Below, piece by piece: positions 7,757 through 17,302 of a stretch of DNA of 64,000 nucleotides. Position 1 is the first letter of the stretch. Each line of letters opens with the position of its first letter. Below the pieces are notes generated by a model. That model saw only the letters and a list, made by a program, of their open reading frames with translations, ran no database searches and was not told where the DNA came from. Source of the DNA: Phoenicibacter sp963588595 (GTDB taxonomy: Bacteria; Actinomycetota; Coriobacteriia; Coriobacteriales; Eggerthellaceae); NCBI GenBank assembly GCA_963588595.1, contig CAVAIA010000054.1:11550-75549 (forward strand), written 5' to 3'. Made by a program: the position numbers and the translations under genes.

Positions 7757-8632
7757 CTATCCATTTGCGAGCAAAAAACGGTTTTTGCCACATAAATCAT
7801 TTTTGATCGCCACGTTTTTAAAGCCTTGTTCAATTGCGTATTGTTTTGCTTTTTGCATATGCTCTTCGAACAATTCAACTATTAAAAGACCATTTGGCTC
7901 AATTAAGTGTTTTGCCGACTCAACTAACGATTTGAAAACGTCTAGACCATCCTTTCCACCATTAAGTGCGGTCGCAGGCTCCCAAAGTTTAACTTCGTCA
8001 TCGAGATCCTCATAAACGCCTGTTGGGACGTAAGGAGGGTTTGAGGCGATAACATTAAATAAGTTTCTGGAATGTTGATAGTAGTCAAATTTGTCAAGGC
8101 AATTTGAAACTTCGAAATCAATTTTGTCAAGGACGTCGTTGTCTTTTGCATTAGTCTTTGCGACTTCTATCGCGTCTTTTGATATGTCAGTTGCATAAAC
8201 GTGGCAATTTTTAATTTCTTTTGCGCAAGAAATAGCGATGCATCCGCTTCCAGTCCCTATGTCTGCTATTAAAGGTTCATCAATCTTTTGTTCTTTGACG
8301 TAATAGGAGATGAAGTCAACCATCAATTCTGTTTCTGGGCGAGGAATCAAAACGGATTTGTTGACCTTTAGGTCTAGATATCTAAAGGGTGCATGACCGA
8401 GCGCATATTGAACAGGCATTCCTTGGATAATTTTGTCAGATATTGAGTCGAGCTCATCGCACTCACTTTGTGATATCCTTCTTTGCTTTAAAAGGAGGGA
8501 GGCGCAAGGCTCTTTTAGAACATCGCTTAACACGAGGTGAACGACATTTTTTGCGTTGGCAACTCCCGCTTCACTATAAACACTAATCAGATAGTTTTCA
8601 ACGTCAATTATGTGAGGGGGAGACATTTGCAT
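7757..8632 (-). CDS. prmC: Release factor glutamine methyltransferase (PrmC/HemK)
   Basis: 291 residues. It methylates the Gln of the GGQ motif in peptide release factors using S-adenosylmethionine. Motif I DIGTGSG is at 124-130 and the catalytic NPPYVP motif at 198-203. The start is either ATG 8632 or ATG 8626. There is no good ribosome-binding site, and the gene begins 12 bases after the prfA stop, which suggests translational coupling. It lies directly behind its substrate gene prfA, the usual pairing. Confidence 0.95.
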   Translation of the reverse strand: MQMSPPHIIDVENYLISVYSEAGVANAKNVVHLVLSDVLKEPCASLLLKQRRISQSECDELDSISDKIIQGMPVQYALGHAPFRYLDLKVNKSVLIPRPETELMVDFISYYVKEQKIDEPLIADIGTGSGCIAISCAKEIKNCHVYATDISKDAIEVAKTNAKDNDVLDKIDFEVSNCLDKFDYYQHSRNLFNVIASNPPYVPTGVYEDLDDEVKLWEPATALNGGKDGLDVFKSLVESAKHLIEPNGLLIVELFEEHMQKAKQYAIEQGFKNVAIKNDLCGKNRFLLANG

Positions 8633-8644
8633 GAGAAGAGGAGT

Positions 8645-9718
8645 TTAAACTGCTTCCTCGAGTTTTTGCGCACGATCTGCAGCTTGAAGCGCATTTATCA
8701 TGTCAATAAGCTTGTCCCCAAGAAGAACACCGTTATAAGTCATAGAGACGCCAATTCTGTGGTCTGTAACCCTGTCTTGAGGACCGTTGTAGGTTCTTAT
8801 CTTTTCTGCACGATCTCCGCTTCCAATTTGAGCTAGCCTTTTTGCGCCTTCTTCTGCTTGTTGGTCAGCTAGCATTTTTTCATAAAGCCTTGCTCTAAGG
8901 ACGCTCATCGCTGCAATTTTATTTTGCAATTGCGATTTTTGGTCTTGCGATTGAACAACTAGTCCAGTCGGTAAGTGAGTTATCCTAACAGCTGAGTCGG
9001 TTGTGTTTACGCATTGACCGCCAGGACCGCCTGCTCTAAACACGTCGATTCTAAGGTCTCCTTCGTTGATTTCCACCTCAACTTCATCGGCTTCAGGCAA
9101 AACTGCAACAGTTGCAGTTGATGTGTGGATTCTGCCTTGGCTTTCCGTTTTTGGGACTCGTTGGACTCTATGAACACCACTTTCAAATTTCATGAGCGAA
9201 TAAACGTAGTTTCCCTTAACTTTGAACTGTATTTCCTTAAAGCCTCCAACTTCGCTTGCAGAAACGTCCATGTTCTCAATTTTCCAACCTTGATCGCCGC
9301 AAAAACGTTCATACATCTTATAAAGGTCGCCTGCAAAAATTGCAGCTTCATCTCCTCCAGCAGCAGCGCGAATCTCAACTATGATATCTTTTTCGTCTGC
9401 TGGATCCTCAGGAATGAGAAGAAACTTTATCTTTTCTTCGAGTTCAGGGAGCTCAGGCTCTATCCTGGCAATTTCTTCTGCAGCAAACTCCTTCATCTCA
9501 GAATCGCTTTGCATTTCTTTTGCATCTTTAAGATCGTTTGAAAGCTTCACGTATTTTTTAGCGAGAGTTGCAAGTTCGCCTTGATGAGAATATTCCTTTG
9601 CGAGGCGGTTATATTCCTTTGTGTCAGCGATAACGGTCGGATCTGCCATTTTTTTCTCAAGGTCGGAATATGCCTCAAGAAAATCGCACATTTTATTTTT
9701 TAATTCAACGTCTGCCAT
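8645..9718 (-). CDS. prfA: Peptide chain release factor 1
   Basis: 357 residues, full length. It recognises UAA and UAG in the ribosomal A site and triggers peptide release. The catalytic GGQ is at 233-235 (RAGGPGGQCVNTTDSAVR). The stop-codon recognition motif PxT is P189-K-T191, which marks it as RF1 and not RF2. An N-terminal coiled-coil domain covers about the first 100 residues. The prmC gene follows at once. The gene begins 24 bases after thrS. Confidence 0.97.
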   Translation of the reverse strand: MADVELKNKMCDFLEAYSDLEKKMADPTVIADTKEYNRLAKEYSHQGELATLAKKYVKLSNDLKDAKEMQSDSEMKEFAAEEIARIEPELPELEEKIKFLLIPEDPADEKDIIVEIRAAAGGDEAAIFAGDLYKMYERFCGDQGWKIENMDVSASEVGGFKEIQFKVKGNYVYSLMKFESGVHRVQRVPKTESQGRIHTSTATVAVLPEADEVEVEINEGDLRIDVFRAGGPGGQCVNTTDSAVRITHLPTGLVVQSQDQKSQLQNKIAAMSVLRARLYEKMLADQQAEEGAKRLAQIGSGDRAEKIRTYNGPQDRVTDHRIGVSMTYNGVLLGDKLIDMINALQAADRAQKLEEAV

Positions 9719-9742
9719 TTTGATTATTAAATTGAAGTTAGT

Positions 9743-11659
9743 CTAAAGTTGAGAGTCTTTTATTATGTCGATGAGTTTTTGTTGATCCCATGTTCCAAGA
9801 TCGCCTTTTGAGCGTTCTCTCACAGAAATCGTTGAATTTTCGATTTCCTTGTCGCCGATGACGACCATGTAAGGGATTTTTTCAGCTTGAGCTTTAGCAA
9901 TTTTTACTTTCATCGGTTCGTTTTCCTCGAAGTATTCAACTCTTCCTCCGACTTTGGTGATCTTTTCACCGAAGTCTTTCGCCGCTTCTTTATGGCGGTC
10001 GGTTATAGGAATAATTGCGACTTGAACAGGAGCGAGCCAAAGTGGAAAAGCCCCTGCGTAATGTTCGATTAGGATTCCTAAGAATCTCTCGATCGACCCA
10101 AAGATTGCTCGATGAAGCATCCAAGGTCTGGCTTCTGAGTTGTCAGAATCGCGGTAAGTCAAATCGAAACGTTCCGGCATATTAAAGTCAACTTGAACAG
10201 TTGAACATTGCCAAGTTCTTGACAGAGCATCCTTCACTTTTATGTCTATTTTTGGCCCATAAAATGCGCCATCACCCTCGTTAATGTCATATGCTAAGTT
10301 GTGGCGCGCGCAAGCTTCCTTTAAGGCATTAGTTGCATGCTCCCACATATCGTCTGTTCCGATAGATTTTTCTGGTCTAGTCGAAATTTCAGCTTCATAT
10401 TCAAACCCAAAGGTAGTCATAATGTGATCCACAAGATCTAGTATGGCAACCACTTCATCTACAACTTGATCACGTGTACAAAAGACATGTGCGTCATCTT
10501 GCGTAAATCCGCGTGCACGCAAAAGCCCATGGACAACTCCACTCATTTCATGGCGGTAAACGGTTCCGAACTCAAAATAGCGAAGTGGCAAATCACGATA
10601 GGAATGCAAGTTTGCCCTGTATAACATAACGTGCCCAGGGCAATTCATCGGCTTTACAGCATATTCAACTAAGTTCGGATCCTCGTCCGTTCCTTCGTTG
10701 ATGTTGAAAAAATACATGTTCTCTTTATAAAATCCATAATGTCCTGAGGTCTTCCAAACATCCGCGTTAAAGACATGAGGAGTGATAACTTCCTCATATC
10801 CTCGCTTGTAAAGATCGCGACGAAGCCATTCTTGCATAATGCGAATGACTCTAGCCCCCTTAGGAAGATAGAGAGGTAATCCCGCTCCCGCAAGAGGATC
10901 CATAGAATAGATGCCAAGCTCCTTGCCAAGTTTCCTGTGGTCGCGCTTTTTCGCTTCTTCGATCATTTCAAGATAGGAATCTAAATCCTTTTTTTTAAAG
11001 AATGCAGTTCCATAAATTCTTGTTAGCATCTCGTTGTTCGAGTCGCCCTTCCAATAGGCTCCAGCGACTTTAGTTAACTTGAATGCGCCAATTCTTCCTG
11101 CGCGGTCAACGTGCGGCCCTCCGCAAAGGTCAACGAAATCGCCATGGCGCCTTATCATAATAGGTTCATTTTTGTCCAAGTCATCAATATGCTCAGCCTT
11201 TAACCTTTGATCTTTAAATATTTCTTTTGCTTCATCGTAGCTAACGATTTCACGGATAAACGGTTCATCCTTCTTTATGATCTCTTTCATCTTTGCTTCA
11301 ATTTTTTCGAAGTCTTCAATTCCAACTTGCTCAGGAATTGCGAAATCATAGAAAAAACCATCATCCGTTTGAGGGCCAAACCCGATTTGCGTTCCAGGAT
11401 ATAAAGTTTGGACAGCTTCTGCGAGAACATGAGCGCAAGAATGACGCAAAATTGGCAAAGCCTCATCGCTTTTTTCTGTTATAAGTTCAACTGAGTCTGA
11501 ATCATGAACTTTATCAACGAGGTCAGCGAGTTTTCCATTTAGCTTTCCGCAAATTGAAGCTCTTGCTAGACCCTCGCTTATTGACTTTGCAACATCAAAA
11601 ATTGTTGAGTTATCCTCAACTTCTTTCTTTGATCCATCTGGTAGTTCTATCTCTATCAT
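9743..11659 (-). CDS. thrS: Threonyl-tRNA synthetase
   Basis: 638 residues, class II. It charges tRNA-Thr and carries the N-terminal TGS domain (about 1-60), the editing domain (HSCAHVLAEAVQTLYPG and later HGDFVDLCGGPHV), the catalytic core with PMNCPGHVMLYR supplying the zinc Cys, motif 2 (HGLLRARGFTQDDAHVFC), and a C-terminal anticodon-binding domain ending in GTWDQQKLIDIIKDSQ. No T-box leader is possible: only three bases separate it from the gene upstream. Confidence 0.97.
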   Translation of the reverse strand: MIEIELPDGSKKEVEDNSTIFDVAKSISEGLARASICGKLNGKLADLVDKVHDSDSVELITEKSDEALPILRHSCAHVLAEAVQTLYPGTQIGFGPQTDDGFFYDFAIPEQVGIEDFEKIEAKMKEIIKKDEPFIREIVSYDEAKEIFKDQRLKAEHIDDLDKNEPIMIRRHGDFVDLCGGPHVDRAGRIGAFKLTKVAGAYWKGDSNNEMLTRIYGTAFFKKKDLDSYLEMIEEAKKRDHRKLGKELGIYSMDPLAGAGLPLYLPKGARVIRIMQEWLRRDLYKRGYEEVITPHVFNADVWKTSGHYGFYKENMYFFNINEGTDEDPNLVEYAVKPMNCPGHVMLYRANLHSYRDLPLRYFEFGTVYRHEMSGVVHGLLRARGFTQDDAHVFCTRDQVVDEVVAILDLVDHIMTTFGFEYEAEISTRPEKSIGTDDMWEHATNALKEACARHNLAYDINEGDGAFYGPKIDIKVKDALSRTWQCSTVQVDFNMPERFDLTYRDSDNSEARPWMLHRAIFGSIERFLGILIEHYAGAFPLWLAPVQVAIIPITDRHKEAAKDFGEKITKVGGRVEYFEENEPMKVKIAKAQAEKIPYMVVIGDKEIENSTISVRERSKGDLGTWDQQKLIDIIKDSQL

Positions 11660-11662
11660 TTT

Positions 11663-12340
11663 TTACCTTCTCGGCGTTGTCGTTTTATCATTTGCGTGAG
11701 ATGAAGAGTGAGCAGTTGAAGAAGAAGATGCACCGCTTGAAGATAGGCTCCCTGCAGAACTTCCTTGAGACGCTTTTTCTTTGTTTGCTTCTGGCGCAGA
11801 ATTTCTGCTCTTTGAAGTTCGAAGAGTTGATGACCTTCTGCCATTGTTCATTTGGTTTCTTGGATTAGAAGACGCGCTTGGCGTGTGAATCGCTTGTTGG
11901 TGTGCTTGAGGATTGGTGTTTGGAGTTGCACAATATGGACAAACAGCCCAGCCTGGCTCCAATGGTTTTTCACAATGTGAGCAAAGGTTTCTTAGCTTTG
12001 TTTGGCAATTTGGGCATATAACGTAAGTGTCTTTTACAGGATAGCCGCAAGTTGCGCATTCTCCATATTTTAAAAGTTCACGTTGCTTTAGCGCGACTTC
12101 CATCTCTTGTTCGTCGCGATCCATCGCTAACATCGGCGGACGAAGAAGAAGATAGGCAACAATTCCTGCGCCCGGGATAAGCGCGATTAGCATCCATTTA
12201 GCAGACGCAACGCCGCGCAAACGGGCATCTCTTCCAACCCAAACTATGCTAAGAGCATAAAGGGCAACTATTAGAAGGATGATTATTGTAAAAAGAAGCT
12301 GCATTTGCGGCGTCCACAGCTGCCTCATTATTTCGCTCAT
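11663..12340 (-). CDS. Membrane-anchored double zinc-ribbon protein, function unknown
   Basis: 225 residues. Two hydrophobic segments near 14-33 (TIIILLIVALYALSIVWV) and 50-65 (LIALIPGAGIVAYLLL) make a PLDc_N-like hairpin anchor. A cytoplasmic double zinc ribbon follows at about 94-140 with four CxxC pairs (CATC, CPNC, CSHC, CPYC). The last 85 residues are a Ser/Thr/Asn-rich, disordered tail. No catalytic motif is visible. It lies between valS and thrS, three bases before the thrS start, so it is transcribed with thrS. Proteins of this build recur in Actinobacteria without a known role; the name describes only what can be seen. Confidence 0.75.
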   Translation of the reverse strand: MSEIMRQLWTPQMQLLFTIIILLIVALYALSIVWVGRDARLRGVASAKWMLIALIPGAGIVAYLLLRPPMLAMDRDEQEMEVALKQRELLKYGECATCGYPVKDTYVICPNCQTKLRNLCSHCEKPLEPGWAVCPYCATPNTNPQAHQQAIHTPSASSNPRNQMNNGRRSSTLRTSKSRNSAPEANKEKASQGSSAGSLSSSGASSSSTAHSSSHANDKTTTPRR

Positions 12341-12449
12341 TTTTATACCTCGAATCTAACGTTTAGTCTTGTTTACACATTGTTTAATAATACCATATGA
12401 GAAAGTGATTAAACAGGCTCTCCTTGTCAATGGTGAGATTGGCGTGATG

Positions 12450-15098
12450 CTAGTTTTGAAGCTCTTTGAGTTGTGTTCTAATTTTTTCTAGAATTTCGGA
12501 AAGCTCAGCAAAGTGGGATTTGTCCTTTTCAATTATCTCAGGAGATGCTTTCGATAAAAACCCTTGATTAGAAAGCTTTTTCTCCAATTTTGCAACATCT
12601 TTTTCAACTGAGCCTGCTTTCTTTGTTAGGCGAGCAATTTCTGCATCTATGTCAACAATTCCTGCAATATCGACATAAATTTCACAAGATTTCGTCAGCA
12701 AGGCAGATGAACCTTTAGGCTTTTCAACTTGCTCTCCAACTTCAAGCAGCGATAAGTTCGCCATTTTCTTGATTAACTCAGCTTGTTCTTCTATTTGCTT
12801 AGAATCAACTTCGTTGGCTTTGACAAAAACTTTCAAGCTCTCCTTAGGAGAGATTGAATATCTAGCCCTAACGCTTCTTGCAGCTCCAACTATGCTTGTG
12901 ACAAGCTCGATTTTGTTTTCAGCTGCTGAGTCTAAAAATTTCAAAAAATCCTCCGAAGAAGGCCACTCAGCGCAAATCATCATGTCCAATTTTTCTTTGC
13001 TTGGATTTAATTCTTCATGAATTTCTTCGGTTATAAAAGGCATTATTGGATGTAAAAGTTTGCATGCGACTTCGAGGATGAACTTTAAGTTGCGCTGACA
13101 AGACTTACGATCAGCTTTGTCGTTGCTTTTATCAAGTCTCGTCTTCGAGAATTCTATGTACCAATCGCAAAACTCTGACCAAAAGAAGTGATAGAGCTTT
13201 TGAGTCACCTCAGCGAACTCAAAGTTTTCATAAGCTTCATCTACTTCTTTAACAAGTTTTGCAAGGCGCGAGAAAATCCATTTGTCGGCAAGAGTTTCAC
13301 AACTAATTTCACCCTCGCTAAACCCTTCTAAGTTCATTTTCACGAAGCGTGCAGCGTTTTTTATCTTATTAGCAAAGTTTCTCGCACCTTCAATTTTTCT
13401 TTCGTCAAAATTGACAGCTTGAGCGCCTGTCACCTGTGAGAGAAGTCCGAACCTCATTGCATCCGCTGAATATTTTTCCATCAAGTCAATTGGGTTGACG
13501 CCATTTCCGCGAGATTTACTCATAGGCTTTCCATCGGAACCCATAACTGTTGGGTGAATAATAACTTTTTCAAAAGGGATTTTCCCAGTGCAATATTCTG
13601 ACGCCATAACCATTCTTGCAACCCAAAGACCCATGATGTCTCTTGCCGTTGATAGAACTTGAGTGGGGTAGTATTTTTCAAGGTCGCTCTCGTCTTCTGT
13701 TGCCCACCCTTGCGTTGCAAATGGCCAAAGTTGAGAGGAGAACCAAGTGTCCAAAACATCTTCGTCTTGTCGCAACGCTGCCCCGCATTCGGGGCACTTA
13801 TCTATGTCGTTTAAGCTTGCATCTTGCCATCCGCATTTATCACAATAAAACATAGGGATTCGATGTCCCCACCAAAGTTGTCTTGATATGCACCAATCTT
13901 TTAGGTTGTCCAGCCAATCGAGATAGACTTGAGCCCATCTGTCAGGGTAAAACTTGATTTCGCCCGAAGAGACTGCGTTTCTAGCAGGTGCCTTGATTTT
14001 TTCCACGTCGACGAACCATTGTTCGGAGAGCCAAGGCTCAAGAGTTGTGTGGCACCTATAACAATGCATAACGCTATGGTCAAGGTCTTCAATGTGATCA
14101 AGAAGCCCTAGCTTTTCAAATTCTTTGATGATTTCTTCTCTCGCTTTGTCTCTGTCCATCCCGCTAAAACGACCAAAACCTTCAACAACGTGGGCGGTCT
14201 CATCGAAGATGTTGACAACCTCAAGGTTATGGCGCTGTCCCATAGCGAAGTCGTTTGGATCATGAGCAGGGGTTGTTTTAACGCAACCTGTTCCAAACTC
14301 GCTATCAACATAAAAGTCTTCGAAGATTGGAATTTCCCTGTTAACAATTGGAAGGATGACACTTTTACCAACCAAATTTTTATAACGTTCGTCCTTTGGA
14401 GAAACTGCAACTCCTGTGTCGCCAAGCATAGTTTCGGGGCGAGTTGTTGCAACAACTAGGTGATCAATCCCGTCAACTGGCTCTTTTAGAGGATATTTCA
14501 TATACCAAAGATGGCTTGCTTCCTCAACATACTCAGCCTCATCATCTGCGATTGCTGTAGTGCAACTAGGACACCAATTCACAATTCTCTTGCCGCGATA
14601 GATTATTCCTTCTTTATACCAATCAACAAAAAGCTTTCTCACCGCGTGAGAAAAAGTTTCATTCATTGTGAATTGTTCATTTTCATAATCGCAAGAACAG
14701 CCCATTGATGCAATTTGGTTAACGATTGTCGTTCCATATTCCTCTCGCCATTCTTGGCATGCTTCGATGAAGGCGTCGCGGCCTATCTCACGGCGGTTGA
14801 TTCCCTGCTCGGCGAGATGTTTGTCAACTTTAGTTTGAGTCGCAATTCCCGCGTGATCGGTTCCCAAAACCCAGCGAGTTTGAAAGCCTCTCATCCTTGC
14901 GCGTCTTATGCATGCATCTTGAATGGTGTCATTTAGCGCATGCCCCATATGCAAAACGCCAGTTATATTTGGAGGAGGAATTGTTATTGTGTAGGAGTCG
15001 CTTGCATTTTTCCCTTTCCCTTTGCTTCTCGAGAAGAGTCCAGCTTCCTTCCATGCGTTAAAAATTCTTTCTTCAGCTTGTTTTGCCTCATTGCTCAT
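12450..15098 (-). CDS. valS: Valyl-tRNA synthetase
   Basis: 882 residues, class I. The HIGH signature is HMGH at 50-53 in PPPNITGVLHMGHAL, and the KMSKS loop reads PMSKSRGN. The CP1 editing domain lies between them, and a zinc ribbon (CDKCG, later CPECG) interrupts the catalytic part near 425-455. The C-terminal 70 residues form the coiled coil typical of ValRS (DIDAEIARLTKKAGSVEKDV). The start is ATG 15098, 33 bases after the clpX stop. It charges tRNA-Val and clears mischarged threonine. Confidence 0.97.
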   Translation of the reverse strand: MSNEAKQAEERIFNAWKEAGLFSRSKGKGKNASDSYTITIPPPNITGVLHMGHALNDTIQDACIRRARMRGFQTRWVLGTDHAGIATQTKVDKHLAEQGINRREIGRDAFIEACQEWREEYGTTIVNQIASMGCSCDYENEQFTMNETFSHAVRKLFVDWYKEGIIYRGKRIVNWCPSCTTAIADDEAEYVEEASHLWYMKYPLKEPVDGIDHLVVATTRPETMLGDTGVAVSPKDERYKNLVGKSVILPIVNREIPIFEDFYVDSEFGTGCVKTTPAHDPNDFAMGQRHNLEVVNIFDETAHVVEGFGRFSGMDRDKAREEIIKEFEKLGLLDHIEDLDHSVMHCYRCHTTLEPWLSEQWFVDVEKIKAPARNAVSSGEIKFYPDRWAQVYLDWLDNLKDWCISRQLWWGHRIPMFYCDKCGWQDASLNDIDKCPECGAALRQDEDVLDTWFSSQLWPFATQGWATEDESDLEKYYPTQVLSTARDIMGLWVARMVMASEYCTGKIPFEKVIIHPTVMGSDGKPMSKSRGNGVNPIDLMEKYSADAMRFGLLSQVTGAQAVNFDERKIEGARNFANKIKNAARFVKMNLEGFSEGEISCETLADKWIFSRLAKLVKEVDEAYENFEFAEVTQKLYHFFWSEFCDWYIEFSKTRLDKSNDKADRKSCQRNLKFILEVACKLLHPIMPFITEEIHEELNPSKEKLDMMICAEWPSSEDFLKFLDSAAENKIELVTSIVGAARSVRARYSISPKESLKVFVKANEVDSKQIEEQAELIKKMANLSLLEVGEQVEKPKGSSALLTKSCEIYVDIAGIVDIDAEIARLTKKAGSVEKDVAKLEKKLSNQGFLSKASPEIIEKDKSHFAELSEILEKIRTQLKELQN

Positions 15099-15131
15099 TT
15101 TTTAAATTCCCTTAATTATTTTGATCTTTGG

Positions 15132-16628
15132 TTATTCGTTTACAGCTTTTTTATGGCTCGCAACTTTAGTGTTAGAAAAATCTTTTTCCTTGCTGCGGCT
15201 CTTTTTGATGATTTCTGGTTTCGTTTTGCCTTCAACGTCGCTCTTTTTGACTTCAATCGAAGTTGGAGTTTGCATCTCAGGAACCTCGAACATTGCATCA
15301 GACAAAACGCGCTCAACGATAGCTCTAAGACCGCGGGCGCCAGTTTTTCTCTCTTTAGCTTCTTTTGCGATTTCCAAAATTGCATCGTCGTCAAAAGTCA
15401 ACTCGCAAGATTCAATTTCAAATAATTTTTTGTATTGCTTTATAAGAGCGTTTTTAGGAACAGTTAAAACGTGAACTAGGTCATCAACTTCGAGCTCTTT
15501 TAGGGACGTTATAACAGGAATTCTTCCAACAAATTCTGGGATTAATCCATATTGTTGCAAATCTTCAGGGATGCACTCTTCTAGAAGTTCAGCTTCTCTC
15601 ACCTCTGCTTTTTTAGCAACCTCGCTAGTGAAACCTAAACCTTGAGACCCAACGCGTTTAGATATTATGTCGGAAAGACCAACGAACGCGCCTCCAAGAA
15701 TAAAAAGGATGTTAGAAGTGTCGATAGCAACAACTTCTTGACCAGGGTGTTTTCTGCCTCCTTGAGGAGGAACTGTCGCTTCGCAACCCTCAACAATTTT
15801 GAGAAGCCCTTGTTGAACTCCTTCTCCTGAAACGTCTCTTGTTATAGAGGCGTTTTCTCCCTTTCTTGCAATTTTGTCAATTTCGTCGACGTAGATAATT
15901 CCTATTTGCGCTTCCTCAATGTCCCAATCACAAGAGATTAAAAGTTTGCGTAAAATGTTTTCAACATCATCTCCAACGTATCCTGCTTCCGTCAATGTTG
16001 TTGCATCCGCAATAGCGAATGGAACTTGAAGGATTTTTGCAAGCGTTTGAGCTAGAAGGGTTTTGCCACTCCCAGTTGGCCCAAGCAAAAGAACGTTTGA
16101 CTTTTGAATCTCAACGTCATCATCTTTTGAATCGTCGAGGAAAAGGCGTTTGTAGTGGTTATAAACGGCAATCGCGAGTTGTTTTTTTGCATTCTCTTGA
16201 CCAACGACATATTCACCTAAAGCGCTAAAAATTTCTTTTGGTTTTTTAAGAGAGCTTCGGTCTCGCTTAGGTTTTGTTTTCTTTGGATCCTCTTCTTCTT
16301 TTACAAGATTGTTTGCGCTCGAAATTCCAAATGTTTCATTTTCTTTTGTTTGGAAGGATGAAGCGTTGAATTCTTGAATTCTTTGATTTAAGAGTTCTTG
16401 AAACTTTTCTTCATTTTCAAAGAAAATGTCTTCTGAGCTTGCCTCTTGGCTTCCCTTCGCCTTGTTTAAGTTTTCTAAAGCTTTGTTGCAAGCTTCAATG
16501 CATTCATCGCATATGCAAACTTCCCCAGAAGAAAACATATTTTCGGCTTCGCTTGCGCTTTTCCCGCAAAAGGCGCAAATTTCATTGTTGCCATCATTGT
16601 TGTTTTCTCTAGAGTTTTTCTTTGTCAT
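15132..16628 (-). CDS. clpX: ATP-dependent Clp protease ATPase subunit ClpX
   Basis: 498 residues, about 70 more than the usual 420-430. The N-terminal zinc domain has C18, C21, C40 and C43. The AAA+ module has Walker A GPTGSGKT at 183-190, pore loop GYVG at 216-219 and Walker B IIYVDEIDKIA. The ClpP-docking loop reads GLGF. The extra length comes from a low-complexity acidic/basic linker at about 51-128 between zinc domain and AAA+ module, and from a lysine-rich C-terminal tail. ClpX unfolds substrates and feeds them to ClpP, whose gene is immediately upstream in the tig-clpP-clpX order. Confidence 0.96.
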   Translation of the reverse strand: MTKKNSRENNNDGNNEICAFCGKSASEAENMFSSGEVCICDECIEACNKALENLNKAKGSQEASSEDIFFENEEKFQELLNQRIQEFNASSFQTKENETFGISSANNLVKEEEDPKKTKPKRDRSSLKKPKEIFSALGEYVVGQENAKKQLAIAVYNHYKRLFLDDSKDDDVEIQKSNVLLLGPTGSGKTLLAQTLAKILQVPFAIADATTLTEAGYVGDDVENILRKLLISCDWDIEEAQIGIIYVDEIDKIARKGENASITRDVSGEGVQQGLLKIVEGCEATVPPQGGRKHPGQEVVAIDTSNILFILGGAFVGLSDIISKRVGSQGLGFTSEVAKKAEVREAELLEECIPEDLQQYGLIPEFVGRIPVITSLKELEVDDLVHVLTVPKNALIKQYKKLFEIESCELTFDDDAILEIAKEAKERKTGARGLRAIVERVLSDAMFEVPEMQTPTSIEVKKSDVEGKTKPEIIKKSRSKEKDFSNTKVASHKKAVNE

Positions 16629-16673
16629 CTTGTTTCCTGTTAAATGTTAAGGCGCAAAAGATATGTTCTAAAT

Positions 16674-17297
16674 TTACTTTGAAGCGCTTGTGTGGGTGCT
16701 TAAGACTTCGTCGATTAGTCCATATTCCTTTGCCTCATCCGCTGTCATCCAATTATCGCGCTCTGTGTCTTTTTGGATCGTTTCTATGTCTTTTCCTGTT
16801 TGCTTCGCGAGAATTTCATTTAAGCGATTTCTTGTCTTTTTCATTTGCTCAGCCACAATCGCCATATCAGTCTCTTGAGTCCCATTTGGCACGCCGCCCA
16901 TTGGTTGATGAATCAAAACTTCTGAATTTGGAAGAGAATAACGTTTGCCCTTTGAGCCATTTGCAAGGATGACAGAGGCCATAGAAGCGCAGCAACCGAT
17001 GCATATTGTTGACACGTCACATTTAATAAAGTTCATCGTGTCAAGGATTGCAAAGCCTGCAGTAACACTTCCTCCAGGTGAATTTATGTAAAGAGAAATG
17101 TCTTTATCTGGGTCATTGTTTTCGAGAAAGAGAAGTTGAGCAATGATTGTGTTTGCAACAGCAGAGTTGACTTCTTCTCCCAAAAAAACAATTCTGTCTT
17201 CTAAAAGTCGAGAATAAAGGTCGTAAGCCCGCTCTCCGCCGGGCTTTTGTTCGATTACATTTGGGACTAATACTGCGTTTGCGTGCGTTCCACTCAT
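16674..17297 (-). CDS. clpP: ATP-dependent Clp protease proteolytic subunit ClpP
   Basis: 207 residues. It is a serine protease that forms the tetradecameric barrel capped by ClpX. The catalytic triad is S105 (GCCASMASV), H130 (SEVLIHQPMGG) and D181 (TERDNWMTADEA). The oxyanion strand SPGGSVTAG is at about 73-81. The family usually has GxAASMGA around the serine; here it is GCCASMAS, a mild variation. Only five bases separate it from tig upstream; clpX follows after 45 bases. Confidence 0.97.
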   Translation of the reverse strand: MSGTHANAVLVPNVIEQKPGGERAYDLYSRLLEDRIVFLGEEVNSAVANTIIAQLLFLENNDPDKDISLYINSPGGSVTAGFAILDTMNFIKCDVSTICIGCCASMASVILANGSKGKRYSLPNSEVLIHQPMGGVPNGTQETDMAIVAEQMKKTRNRLNEILAKQTGKDIETIQKDTERDNWMTADEAKEYGLIDEVLSTHTSASK

Positions 17298-17302
17298 TTT
17301 AA

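Noticed and set aside
9743..15120. T-box or other amino-acid leader for thrS and valS
   Set aside because: The gaps before the genes are only 3 and 33 bases, too short for a T-box leader.
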